From CALINF01 sp039980455 (GTDB lineage Bacteria; Pseudomonadota; Gammaproteobacteria; Pseudomonadales; Halieaceae): a stretch of 64,000 nucleotides of DNA. A program made the translations under genes and the position numbers. Below the pieces are notes generated by a model. The model saw only the letters and a list, made by a program, of their open reading frames with translations. It was not told the origin of the DNA and ran no database searches. Of the stretch, positions 42,307 to 50,705 are shown piece by piece; within the stretch, counting starts at the first letter, position 1, and every line of letters starts with the position of its first letter. The stretch is taken from assembly GCA_039980455.1 (NCBI GenBank), contig JBDXCG010000003.1, positions 558,001 through 622,000 of the forward strand, written 5' to 3'.

Positions 42307-43097
42307 CAGGGCAGTATCTCCACCTCAACCTGCAGATTGGTTAGTGCCGACAGTGCCTCTGGTTCGTCTAGCAGTATGAATACTTCAACGACTCGGGCGT
42401 CAGTTTTGGCTATAGGGTCGGTGCCTAATGCATCCATTCGTCCAATCATCAGGGCGACGCGTTCAACCTTACCAGTGACTGGCTCTTTTAGTGCTGGAGT
42501 AGTGATGCGAGCGCTCTGGCCTATCTTTACCGCTGTGATGTCTGTCTCATAGACCTCTGCAACGGCGTACATGCGATCTGTTTGTCCAAGCTCCATAATG
42601 CCTTGGTCGCCAACTCGCTCACCCGGCTGCGCGTGCACTTCAAGCACCTGCGCGCGCATAGGGGAGCGCACAACCGACAACTCCATACGCGCTCTGGCCG
42701 CCTTGATGTCGGCCTGGGCGATACTCAGTTGCATCTCGGCCTCATCAAGTTTTACTTTGCTGGTTGCCGATGTTTTCGAGAGGTTGCTTTGTCGGCTCAT
42801 CTCTCGCTGGGCGTTATCAAGAATCGCCTGTAGGCGTCCGACCTCAGTCTTGCGAAGGTTGTAGCTATCGGTGTAGGCAAGCACTTGGTCTTTCTCTACC
42901 CAATCGCCCTCACTGATGAGTAGCTCTTTGATAACCGCTCCAGTTAGCCCATTTCCGGACGGCCCGGACAAGTGAATGACGCCATTGTGGGGTTCCAGTC
43001 GTCCCAGACTGGATATGGATTTTTCTTGAGCAGTAGCTGCCAGGGCAGGGGTCAGTAGCAGTAGGGCACACAACATATATCGGGTGCGAATTATCAC
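42306..43097 (-). CDS. DevB-type membrane fusion protein
   Basis: Periplasmic adaptor of the HlyD/DevB family, 263 residues from GTG 43097. That GTG has a perfect GGAGGT four to five bases upstream and places a signal sequence (MLCALLLLTPALAATA) correctly; the longer frame to 43184 has no such site. SSLGRLEPHNGVIHLSG and VSEGDWVEKDQ-like lipoyl halves flank a coiled coil (about 75-135, QAILDNAQREMSRQSNLSK). It is last seen to contact the permease and an outer-membrane protein in DevBCA exporters. One-base overlap with the permease gene. Confidence 0.9.
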   Translation of the reverse strand: MIIRTRYMLCALLLLTPALAATAQEKSISSLGRLEPHNGVIHLSGPSGNGLTGAVIKELLISEGDWVEKDQVLAYTDSYNLRKTEVGRLQAILDNAQREMSRQSNLSKTSATSKVKLDEAEMQLSIAQADIKAARARMELSVVRSPMRAQVLEVHAQPGERVGDQGIMELGQTDRMYAVAEVYETDITAVKIGQSARITTPALKEPVTGKVERVALMIGRMDALGTDPIAKTDARVVEVFILLDEPEALSALTNLQVEVEILP

Positions 43098-43254
43098 AGA
43101 ACCTCCTTGTAACCAGATTTTATTATCGTTATGGGTGCCACAGTCGTGCAGTATTTGCTGCGCGTAGCACCTTGGCGGAAACAACCAAGATGCGTTTTAG
43201 TGTAGTCGCACGTGATGGAAACTCAATTGCGTCAGGTCAATACAATAAAATTTG

Positions 43255-44250
43255 TCACGCTACTCCGTCGGAAACAGCATTGCGTGCCAGTTGAAATTGG
43301 CTCAACAGGCTCTTGATGTTTTCGTGATACTCCTCATACCACAATGTGGCGTGCCCTCGCAGATTGCGCACATAGGCTTCGCTCGTTTCATCAATACTCA
43401 TGAGTGTGCGCGGCAGTGTGCCATCCACGCGCAGGTAGCGTTCCCCAAGTAACTGGCGACATTGATGGGCACTCACGGAAGAACTGGCGCTGAGCATATG
43501 GTCGAGCAGCCCATTGGTAAGCCAGCCGATAATGCCCCACTCGCGAGAAGCCTCGCCGATTCTGTCTTGTTGCTTCTGCGACAAGTCATGCACCGGGCGG
43601 CCAGTGCTTAGCGACACCATCCAAATGTCTTCTATTGCGTAGCCCATGGCCAGTGACTCTGTGATGGCACACAAGCTGGGGTCATTGGTGGCTAGCGCGC
43701 CGTCGATCATCCAGCGACGATAGTCTCCGGTAGTAGGCACCGGCGGGTACATCGTGGGTGCGGCCGTCGCAGCGTCGCAAATCTCGCTGAGAGTAGGGTT
43801 GTAGTTGGCATCGTGACCGCGGTTGTTTTTGAAGGTGATCAGCTCGCGGTTGATGAAGTCGTAGGCCAGTATGAGTAGATGCTTGTCTTTGATGTCATTG
43901 ATGCGAGCATTACCGGCCATCTCTTGAAAATACTTCAACTTGTTGACGCCATCGTACTTTGGTTGGTTCTGCATGCGGCCGAGCATTTTGTCCCAGATCG
44001 ACTTATCAAAAATCTGCGACATATTCTCAGATGCATAACTGTGCTTGGCCAGGAACTCCATAGACCCTGGCCCTTTGGCGCAGTAGGCGGCCACAAGTGC
44101 TCCTGTGCTAACGCCTGCAAAGAAATCAAACGTTCCCCGCACATCAATACCGGCTTCGCTTTCCATCGAGTGCAGAACATTGACAGGGATAACCCCTCTG
44201 GCGCCCCCGCCATCTATAGACAGGATGAGAATGGGTTCACGTTGCTGCAT
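43255..44250 (-). CDS. Patatin-like phospholipase
   Basis: Patatin-family acyl hydrolase, 331 residues from ATG 44250 (AAGGAGGTGA upstream). Oxyanion loop DGGGARGV (13-20), nucleophile S48 in GVSTG, and catalytic D183 in IDGALATND. Soluble, no signal peptide. It probably hydrolyses phospholipids or storage lipids. It is upstream of the DevBCA genes on the same strand, with roughly 160 bases between its stop and the DevB start, so a link is possible but unproven. Patatins also serve as CBASS effectors, but no cyclase is nearby. Confidence 0.92.
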   Translation of the reverse strand: MQQREPILILSIDGGGARGVIPVNVLHSMESEAGIDVRGTFDFFAGVSTGALVAAYCAKGPGSMEFLAKHSYASENMSQIFDKSIWDKMLGRMQNQPKYDGVNKLKYFQEMAGNARINDIKDKHLLILAYDFINRELITFKNNRGHDANYNPTLSEICDAATAAPTMYPPVPTTGDYRRWMIDGALATNDPSLCAITESLAMGYAIEDIWMVSLSTGRPVHDLSQKQQDRIGEASREWGIIGWLTNGLLDHMLSASSSVSAHQCRQLLGERYLRVDGTLPRTLMSIDETSEAYVRNLRGHATLWYEEYHENIKSLLSQFQLARNAVSDGVA

Positions 44251-44310
44251 GACGTGTGTCACCTCCTTGTGCCAATCAATTTCCATGGCCGTCTAGCACC
44301 ATTCGTGCAG

Positions 44311-44333
44311 CCTGCTGATGTAATGTCAGCAGG
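44311..44333. promoter_or_regulatory. 8-bp perfect inverted repeat in the patatin upstream region
   Basis: CCTGCTGA (44311-44318) and TCAGCAGG (44326-44333) pair exactly around a 7-base loop. It is 61 bases upstream of the patatin start. It could be an RNA hairpin in the patatin leader or a DNA operator. Confidence 0.45.
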
Positions 44334-44486
44334 ATTGCCGTATCTACAGCGTAGACCAGGATTGACGATATGAAAATTCAGTCAGGCAATATGTTAAGTC
44401 ATGTTACATGACCCTGTTTGAGGCGCTGCGGGAGGGCGGTTTGCGTAGCGTGGTAATTTCACACGCTAAAGTACTTGATAGACAAA

Positions 44487-44585
44487 AAAACATACGCTAT
44501 GTTCGAAACAGCTGGGAAGCTCTCTCCGTGGTATTTGTATGCCTGCGGTAGATGTTGAAAACCGCCCGGAGAGGGCGTATGTTTT
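44487..44585 (+). promoter_or_regulatory. Nested stem-loop leader before the TonB-dependent receptor
   Basis: Three nested perfect helices: AAAACATACGC (44487-44497) with GCGTATGTTTT (44575-44585); CTCTCCG (44522-44528) with CGGAGAG (44567-44573); GCGGT with ACCGC inside these. The 3' strands are almost contiguous, each one base apart. A further small hairpin (GGTAT-TTGT-ATGCC) fits between. The element ends 52 bases before the start codon. It does not show the cobalamin-riboswitch B12 box. Best read as a structured 5' leader or attenuator of unknown class. Confidence 0.55.
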
Positions 44586-44637
44586 ACAAAAGTACGAAGC
44601 CTTAAACATAAAATTATAAAAGTAACGAGGATGTTGT

Positions 44638-47367
44638 ATGACCCCCACTAGTGTTTGCAAACGCAATCCGTTGGCCGCAGCTATCATTGCAGCCACCGTC
44701 TCAACCTTCAGCATTAACGCTGCTGCACAACTTGAAGAGGTAATTGTAACCGCCCAGAAGCGTGCTGAATCCGCGCAGGACGTTCCTATTGCTATCACCG
44801 CTTTCGATGCGTCAGCACTGGAGCAAAAGCAGATCACTGGCTTTGCAGACATGCGTTTTGCCGCGCCTGCAGTGAGTTATACCAAGGCGAACTTTTCGGG
44901 TAACAACTTCAAGATTCGAGGCATCGGTTCTGACTTGACCGCTGCATCCTCGGATGCTGGTGTTGGTATCCACGTAAACGAAGTGCCTGTATTGGCCCCC
45001 AGACTATTTGAAACAGAATATTACGATATCCAGCAGCTTGCTGTGTTGCGAGGACCACAGGGCACCCTGTACGGCCGCAACTCAACCGGTGGTGCGCTGA
45101 ATATGGAAACAGCCAAGGCCTCCACAGAAGAAATGTTCGGAAATATAGAAGGTCAATACGGCGACTACGACCACACCAAAGTGGTTGGTCATGTAAACAT
45201 CCCAGTGACTGATTCTCTTGCTGTGCGATTGGCAGGTATCTATTTGCAGAGAGATGGTTACACAGACAACCAGTTTACAGGGAATGACATCGACGGTCGG
45301 GATCAGTATTCGGTTAGGGGCTCTGTAAGATGGCTGCCGACTGAAAATACCACCGTAGATTTGATGGTCAGCTACTTCGACGAGGACAGCGATCGTTCTC
45401 GTAGTCAGAAAACACAATGTGACTATGATCCAATCGGTGCGCTGGGATGCTTGCCAGATAGCCTGGGTAACAGCCAGCCTAATGCGGCCGCGGTATTGGG
45501 AAGCCAGCTACCTTCCATTCAGGTGTCGGGTGCGCTAGGTGCGTTTGACCTGTTCAACCAAGAGCAGATAACAAACCCTTCAGACCTGCGAACCGTTGCT
45601 TCGCGTCTGGACCCAGAGTACACCGCCGATGAAACTTTGGTTACTTTGAATATCGCGCATGAGTTCGATAACTACACAATGTCTTTCGTGGGTGGTTATC
45701 AGGATACTGAGGTATTCTCGCGGGTTGATTACACTTGGAACGTGCCCACCCCAGTACCTATTAACCCGGCGATCCAAGCGGTATTGCCTACCAACTTCGC
45801 AGCGCTCTATAGCGATGGTTTCCCGATCTCTTCATCCTCCAACACTGCAACAGGTATTGTAGGCGGCAACGTGTTCAGTACCTCAGCAGGCTTTGAGGCT
45901 TATGATGAGTCACGCGGCGCAAGTGATCAGTGGTCTGGAGAGATACGATTCCAGTCAGATTATGACGGCCCATTCAACTTCCTGGTTGGCGGCTTCTACA
46001 TGGAAGCTTCTAACGACGGTGACTATTGGGTATTTGCAACAGGCCTTGACTATTATGGTGCGGTATCTGTCCCTGGTAGCTTGGGAATCAACCCTGAAAC
46101 AGGTATAGGCAATGGCGATGGGCTGGGGCTGGTAAGCCCAGCTTTCAACAGCGAAACCAAGGACTATAACCTCGATTCCACAGCAGTATTCGGTGAGGTG
46201 TATTACGAGTTCACCGATACCCTTAAGTTAACACTTGGTTTGCGCTATACCGATGACAGTAAGGACGTTACCAGCAGAGCGCCGTTGTTCGCTGGAGGAA
46301 TTCAGCCCATTCTTGCGGATCTGCCCAACTCGACACCTTACGACAAGTTCGAAGACGACTGGCAGGAGACTACAGGTCGCGCAGTACTCGACTGGGCCCT
46401 GAGCGACGATATGCTCGTGTATGGCAGCTATTCACGCGGTTATAAGGGTGGTGGTTTTAACCCTGCGTTTAATGCAGAGGAATTCCCGGATCAAAGCACA
46501 ACGTTTGAGCCAGAGTTCGTGGATGCGTTTGAGGTGGGCTTAAAGAGCCAGCTGCTAGACAACACGCTGCAGGCGAACTTCTCGGCGTTCTACTACGACT
46601 ATTCTGATCTACAAGTGTCTAAGATCATTAACAGAACGTCATTCAACGAAAACACCGATGCAGAGATCTATGGTGCTGAGGCTGAGTTTGTTTGGGCGCC
46701 GACTAACGCTCTAACATTCAATGCGAACTTCTCTTATCTCCATACTGAGGTATCAGGCTTCTCTAGCATTGATGCGAGAGAGCCAAGTGGCGGATTTGAC
46801 CCTTTCTACAATCCAGGCAAGGACATTCCTCTTGAAGACCAGACGACGGTTATCAAGTCGCTGGGTAACGCTTCGTCATGTGTCGCGAACTTCGCCCCAG
46901 CAGTATGGGAAACTCTGGGTCTAGGTATTGGGCCGGGCGCGCGCTTCTCGGATTGTGCAGGCCTTGTAGCGTCTGGTGTTGCAACGGGTGGCCGGGAAGA
47001 GGATCTCGACGGCAATCAGCTGTCTAATTCCCCTGAGTGGTCTATGAGCCTGGGTGCACAGTATGCGTTTGACTTTGCAAACTCTAGCGAGCTTGTCCTT
47101 CGAGTCGACTACTACTGGCAGGACGAGATGTATACTCGCTTCTACAACCGTTCAGTAGATAAGATTGACGATTGGGATGTTTGGAATGGTCAGGCTACCT
47201 ACACAAGCTCAGACGCTTCCTGGTATGCCCGCGGCTTTGTAAAGAACATCGCCGACGAAGATCACACCGTAGGTCACTACTTTACGGATGCATCGTCGGG
47301 TAACTTCACTAACGTATTCCTGATTGAGCCACGCACATATGGCTTGGCACTGGGATATAACTTCTAA
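44638..47367 (+). CDS. TonB-dependent outer-membrane receptor
   Basis: Outer-membrane gated channel of 909 residues. Signal peptide 1-30 (ending SINAAA), TonB-box-like EEVIVTAQKR (33-42), plug domain with FKIRGIGSD and LRGPQGTLYGRNSTGGALN, then a 22-strand barrel ending in aromatic GLALGYNF as required for barrel assembly. The sequence is of the FecA/CirA-like group abundant in marine gammaproteobacteria, often for lipids, sterols or oligosaccharides. GAGGATG lies seven bases before ATG 44638. No adjacent substrate gene fixes its ligand. An intrinsic terminator follows directly. Confidence 0.95.
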   Translation: MTPTSVCKRNPLAAAIIAATVSTFSINAAAQLEEVIVTAQKRAESAQDVPIAITAFDASALEQKQITGFADMRFAAPAVSYTKANFSGNNFKIRGIGSDLTAASSDAGVGIHVNEVPVLAPRLFETEYYDIQQLAVLRGPQGTLYGRNSTGGALNMETAKASTEEMFGNIEGQYGDYDHTKVVGHVNIPVTDSLAVRLAGIYLQRDGYTDNQFTGNDIDGRDQYSVRGSVRWLPTENTTVDLMVSYFDEDSDRSRSQKTQCDYDPIGALGCLPDSLGNSQPNAAAVLGSQLPSIQVSGALGAFDLFNQEQITNPSDLRTVASRLDPEYTADETLVTLNIAHEFDNYTMSFVGGYQDTEVFSRVDYTWNVPTPVPINPAIQAVLPTNFAALYSDGFPISSSSNTATGIVGGNVFSTSAGFEAYDESRGASDQWSGEIRFQSDYDGPFNFLVGGFYMEASNDGDYWVFATGLDYYGAVSVPGSLGINPETGIGNGDGLGLVSPAFNSETKDYNLDSTAVFGEVYYEFTDTLKLTLGLRYTDDSKDVTSRAPLFAGGIQPILADLPNSTPYDKFEDDWQETTGRAVLDWALSDDMLVYGSYSRGYKGGGFNPAFNAEEFPDQSTTFEPEFVDAFEVGLKSQLLDNTLQANFSAFYYDYSDLQVSKIINRTSFNENTDAEIYGAEAEFVWAPTNALTFNANFSYLHTEVSGFSSIDAREPSGGFDPFYNPGKDIPLEDQTTVIKSLGNASSCVANFAPAVWETLGLGIGPGARFSDCAGLVASGVATGGREEDLDGNQLSNSPEWSMSLGAQYAFDFANSSELVLRVDYYWQDEMYTRFYNRSVDKIDDWDVWNGQATYTSSDASWYARGFVKNIADEDHTVGHYFTDASSGNFTNVFLIEPRTYGLALGYNF

Positions 47368-47387
47368 GGCTAAGTTATCTAGCTAAC

Positions 47388-47420
47388 AAAGGCCCGAACG
47401 AGAGTTCGGGCCTTTTTTTT
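47388..47420 (+). terminator. Intrinsic terminator of the TonB-dependent receptor gene
   Basis: GGCCCGAAC (47391-47399) and GTTCGGGCC pair as a 9-bp GC-rich stem around a GAGA tetraloop, followed by eight T. It starts about 20 bases after the receptor stop at 47367. Flanking A and T runs lengthen the stem. Confidence 0.95.
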
Positions 47421-47625
47421 GTCTGGGTTTTGAGTCGCTTTTGTTTCAGCCACTGCGATTAATTCAGCATGTAGGACCGGTAGCGAAGCTGAAATAGATA
47501 GAATAGCGACTTTGGCTGCGATCACGTTAATAAGAGCGTGGGATGGTCGTGAGGCAACGAAGATAGAGAGGTTGGTTTACCCGCAGCCTGTGCGAACCCG
47601 ACTGCGGTTCTGAGTCTCGCTGCGC

Positions 47626-47648
47626 CGATAGAGCATCGCGCTCTATCG
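47626..47648 (-). terminator. Hairpin downstream of the cytochrome c' gene
   Basis: CGATAGAGC (47626-47634) and GCTCTATCG (47640-47648) form a perfect 9-bp stem with a 5-base loop, about 15 bases past the cytochrome c' stop on the minus strand. No U-run follows, so it may be a 3' stabilising hairpin or a weak terminator. A second stem (CCGCAG with CTGCGG, 47581-47607) lies further on. Confidence 0.5.
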
Positions 47649-47662
47649 ACGTACAGGATTGG

Positions 47663-48142
47663 TTAGTAGAGGTAATCCTTGCTTTTGTACTCGTCATGAC
47701 AAGCCTTGCAGGTTTTGCCTGTGGCGCCAAAAGCGGCTTTCATTGCATTAGCATCACCAGATGCAGCTGCAGTATTCAGGTTGGCTGCGGCTTCCCTGAA
47801 GTCATTCAACTTGCCGGAGAAGTCATCCATGTTTTCCCAGATTGCTGGCTTCGCGCGAGTCTTACCCTTGTCTGACCCAGGTGCAAAACCCCGCTCAACA
47901 TTGAGTGAAGAAATGGCTGACAAATCTTTTGCGTAGCCCGCAAATTTTTCTGCATCCCACGGTGCTTCGCCTTTAACCATAGCGCCCATTGGGCCGAAGT
48001 TCATCGCTGCCATGGCAAAATAAGATTGCCGATACGACTGTAGCGGCTCCTTGTCATCAAAGTGCGAAACAGCCAGAGGCGATAAGGCCACTGCCAGGAC
48101 ACTACAAAATGTGATCACGGGACGCTTTATTGCATTATTCAT
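47663..48142 (-). CDS. Cytochrome c' (class II cytochrome c)
   Basis: Periplasmic four-helix cytochrome c', 159 residues from ATG 48142 (GGAGAG upstream). Signal peptide 1-25 (ITFCSVLAVALSPLAVS). The single heme site CKACH (145-149) is at the C-terminus, as expected for class II. The helix-1 stretch YRQSYFAMAAMNFGPMGAMVKGE fits the family. Cytochromes c' bind NO and CO and may protect against nitrosative stress. Gene stands alone. Confidence 0.93.
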   Translation of the reverse strand: MNNAIKRPVITFCSVLAVALSPLAVSHFDDKEPLQSYRQSYFAMAAMNFGPMGAMVKGEAPWDAEKFAGYAKDLSAISSLNVERGFAPGSDKGKTRAKPAIWENMDDFSGKLNDFREAAANLNTAAASGDANAMKAAFGATGKTCKACHDEYKSKDYLY

Positions 48143-48263
48143 ATTCTCTCCACGAGTGATAAAAGCCATCAGGCTGCTTGATCGATTGTGTGCTACGTAG
48201 GAGACAATATGTGAGCGCGGTTTTCAAGTCCCATATTTACCGTGCCACCTAAGCCTAACTGGC

Positions 48264-49196
48264 TCAGTGTGACTGTGTAGGCGGGTGCAGCGTTGTAAGC
48301 GCTTCCAGAAAGGTTTTTGTGATGCGGTTTGGCTGCGGTGCGTGACGCACAATTGCGCTGAACTGACAGACGTATTCGAATACAGACGGCAGCAGGGCGC
48401 GCATCAATCCCTGTCGCTCGAACTCCGCCGCGTAGTGTGCAGGTAAGTACCCCACATAGCGGCCTGATAGTACAAGATGTGCGACGGCCTCCTGATCGTA
48501 GGCAGTGGCATCGCGCTGTTGTCCCAACTGATGCGTTACCTCCATGTTGGGCGAGTGGTAGCCGATACCAACATACTTACTGGCTCTTATTTGCTGCGGC
48601 GTTAAGCCGGCGTCACTATGCTTAAAGAGCGGGTGAGTCGAGCCGCAGTAGAGGTACATTTGCTCGCTAAACAGTGGGATATAATCCAGGCTGGTAGAAG
48701 GGCGATGATCGGGGATCACACCCACTTGATAGCGACCCTCGATAACCCCGCGCTCGATAGCATTGATCGGAGCAACGTGAAGTTCAGGTTGTACGTCTGG
48801 TGCTTGTTCATCAAACATCGCCAGCGCCTGCGGTATTTTGCAGTGGGGATTCGTGGCAGTTTTATCGAATATCGCAATCGTGAGGTTGCCACTGAGCTGC
48901 TTGTGCAGATCGTCTACCTCATGCTGAAAGTCCTCCATAGCGGTCATTATTTTGAGCGCGCTGCGGTGCACTTCCTCACCCTCAGCTGTCAGCGCAAAGC
49001 CGCCACGCCCGCGGCGACAGAGTGTCACTCCCAAGCGTGTCTCCAGGTCCTTGATATGGCGGGAGATGGTGGAGCGATTGATATTGAGCTCCAACTCAGC
49101 TGCAGCGAACCCGCCACAGGCAACCACAGCTCTGTATACGCGAAGTAATCGCAAATCATTGTCTGTGACAGTGCCTAGCAGCGCTTTGCGTGCCAT
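48264..49196 (-). CDS. LysR-family transcriptional regulator
   Basis: LysR-type regulator of about 310 residues from ATG 49196 (49214 possible). The helix-turn-helix is at the N-terminus (LRLLRVYRAVVACGGFAAAELELNINRSTISRHIKDLETRLG), followed by a periplasmic-binding-like sensor domain. Divergent from the omega-aminotransferase with about 120 bases between starts, the usual arrangement for control of the neighbour. An inverted repeat between them is listed separately. The inducer is unknown. Confidence 0.93.
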   Translation of the reverse strand: MARKALLGTVTDNDLRLLRVYRAVVACGGFAAAELELNINRSTISRHIKDLETRLGVTLCRRGRGGFALTAEGEEVHRSALKIMTAMEDFQHEVDDLHKQLSGNLTIAIFDKTATNPHCKIPQALAMFDEQAPDVQPELHVAPINAIERGVIEGRYQVGVIPDHRPSTSLDYIPLFSEQMYLYCGSTHPLFKHSDAGLTPQQIRASKYVGIGYHSPNMEVTHQLGQQRDATAYDQEAVAHLVLSGRYVGYLPAHYAAEFERQGLMRALLPSVFEYVCQFSAIVRHAPQPNRITKTFLEALTTLHPPTQSH

Positions 49197-49220
49197 GGGC
49201 ATCCCTTGCGGCAATTGAAT

Positions 49221-49268
49221 GTTTCATAGTAGCGAAACTTTACATTGATAGGTAATAGTTTATGAAAC
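49221..49268. promoter_or_regulatory. Inverted repeat in the LysR/aminotransferase divergent region
   Basis: GTTTCATA (49221-49228) and TATGAAAC (49261-49268) are exact inverted copies 32 bases apart, and an additional GAAAC lies between them. LysR regulators often contact two spaced sites in such gaps. This is a candidate binding region. Confidence 0.45.
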
Positions 49269-49316
49269 TAAGAGGTGGGCTTAACATGCTGCTTTTACCC
49301 ATCAGGAAGAAACCTC

Positions 49317-50654
49317 ATGTCGCAGATGCCCGCTACCCAAAAGCTGACCCGAGCCGAGCTGGAAGCTCACTGGATGGCCTATACAGGCAACCGGCAGTTT
49401 AAGGACGATCCCCGAATGATCGTCGCAGCTGATGGTGCTTACTACATCGATGACAACGGCCGCCGGATTCTCGATGGCATGTCGGGTCTGTGGTGCTCGG
49501 GGTTGGGTCACAATCGCCCGGAGATCACTGAGGCTGTTACCCGTCAGATGCAGACACTGGACTACTCGCCGGCATTTCAGTTTGGCCAGCCACGTTCTTT
49601 TGAGTTGGCCAACCGCCTAAAGGCGCTTACGCCCGAGGGTCTCGACTATGTGTTCTTCACGAATTCGGGTTCAGAGAGTGCAGATACCTCTCTCAAGATG
49701 GCCAGAGCCTATTGGCGCCTTAAAGGCCAGCCCGCCAAGACCAAATTGATTGGCCGTATCAAGGGCTATCACGGCGTGAACTTTGGCGGTATTTCGGTGG
49801 GCGGTATTGGTGCCAACCGCAAGATGTTTGGTCAGGGTGTTGATGCCGACCATCTGTCACACACTATGCTGCCAGAGAACACCTTTACCCGCGGCATGCC
49901 GGCAAACGGTTGGCAACTGGCGGATGAATTGTCAGAGCTTGTTGCACTGCATGATGCGTCAAACATTGCCGCGGTAATTGTTGAGCCCATGGCAGGTTCA
50001 GCCGGTGTTATTCCACCGCCGGCCGGTTACTTGCAACGGCTGCGCGATATCTGTGATGCCAACAATATTTTGCTAATTTTTGATGAGGTGATTACCGGCT
50101 TTGGGCGTTGCGGTGCAATGACCGGTGCGGATGCCTTTGGCGTAGTACCCGATATTATGAATGTGGCCAAGCAGGTAACCAACGGAGCCATTCCGCTGGG
50201 CGCAGTGATTGCCAGCAGTGAGATCTACCAAACCTTTATGGAGCAGGGCGGCCCGGACTACATGCTGGAGTTTCCGCATGGCTACACGTACTCGGCGCAT
50301 CCGGTGGCCTGTGCCGCGGGTATTGCTGCATTGGATGTACTAGAACAGGAACAGTTGCCACAACGCGTCGCGCAGATGGCGCCGTATTTTGAGGATGCGC
50401 TGCATGACTTGAAGGGCTTACCCTTTGTTAGTGATATCCGTAACTACGGTTTCGCCGGCGCCTTGACGTTACAGCGATACGACGGCGAGCCATTGCGACG
50501 GCCCTACGAAGTGGGCATGCGCATGTGGGAGAAGGGCTTCTATGTTCGCTACGGTGGCGACACCATCCAGATGGGCCTGCCGTTCGTAATCGAGAAGCAC
50601 GAGATCGACAGCTTATTATCTGCTTTATCGGATACCCTCACCGAGCTCGCCTGA
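49317..50654 (+). CDS. Class III omega-amino acid:pyruvate-type aminotransferase
   Basis: PLP-dependent class III transaminase of 445 residues from ATG 49317 (AGGAAG upstream). It transfers an amino group from an omega-amino acid such as beta-alanine, or an amine, to pyruvate. The opening HWMAYTGNRQFKDDPRM is typical of omega-amino-acid:pyruvate aminotransferase. FTNSGSESADTSLKMARAY binds PLP phosphate, DEVITGFGR holds the Asp, and K285 in NVAKQVTNGAIPLG is the Schiff-base lysine. Probably controlled by the divergent LysR gene. Confidence 0.93.
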   Translation: MSQMPATQKLTRAELEAHWMAYTGNRQFKDDPRMIVAADGAYYIDDNGRRILDGMSGLWCSGLGHNRPEITEAVTRQMQTLDYSPAFQFGQPRSFELANRLKALTPEGLDYVFFTNSGSESADTSLKMARAYWRLKGQPAKTKLIGRIKGYHGVNFGGISVGGIGANRKMFGQGVDADHLSHTMLPENTFTRGMPANGWQLADELSELVALHDASNIAAVIVEPMAGSAGVIPPPAGYLQRLRDICDANNILLIFDEVITGFGRCGAMTGADAFGVVPDIMNVAKQVTNGAIPLGAVIASSEIYQTFMEQGGPDYMLEFPHGYTYSAHPVACAAGIAALDVLEQEQLPQRVAQMAPYFEDALHDLKGLPFVSDIRNYGFAGALTLQRYDGEPLRRPYEVGMRMWEKGFYVRYGGDTIQMGLPFVIEKHEIDSLLSALSDTLTELA

Positions 50655-50673
50655 TCTACCGCGTTTTGCTATA

Positions 50674-50702
50674 CAATCCTCCGCACACTGTTCGGAGGAT
50701 TG
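50674..50702 (+). promoter_or_regulatory. Hairpin sequestering the ribosome-binding site of the CoA-transferase gene
   Basis: CAATCCTCCG (50674-50683) and CGGAGGATTG (50693-50702) are a perfect 10-bp inverted repeat around a 9-base loop. The 3' arm contains GGAGG (50694-50698), the ribosome site for GTG 50706. The 5' arm therefore acts as an exact anti-Shine-Dalgarno. The aminotransferase stop is only 20 bases upstream. No U-run follows, so it is not an ordinary terminator. Confidence 0.7.
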
Positions 50703-50705
50703 TGC

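Larger units (their letters stand above)
44251..44637. other. Structured divergent intergenic region, patatin / TonB receptor
   Basis: This 387-base gap has no gene. It contains an 8-bp perfect hairpin on the patatin side and a nested set of helices on the TonB-receptor side, listed separately. The palindromic AAAGTACTT near 44469-44477 and a second AAGTAC at 44590-44595 flank the latter. The final bases carry the receptor's ribosome site (GAGGATG). Confidence 0.6.

Noticed and set aside
43255..44250. Patatin gene as an effector of a CBASS-type anti-phage system
   Set aside because: No cyclic-nucleotide synthase, sensor or accessory gene is next to it; neighbours are an exporter and a TonB receptor.
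44487..44585. Cobalamin riboswitch before the TonB-dependent receptor
   Set aside because: The B12-box consensus and its conserved core are not found; only the general presence of stems matches.
50674..50702. Intrinsic terminator between aminotransferase and CoA-transferase
   Set aside because: The stem is strong but no T-run follows and its 3' arm is the ribosome site of the next gene, so translational control fits better.
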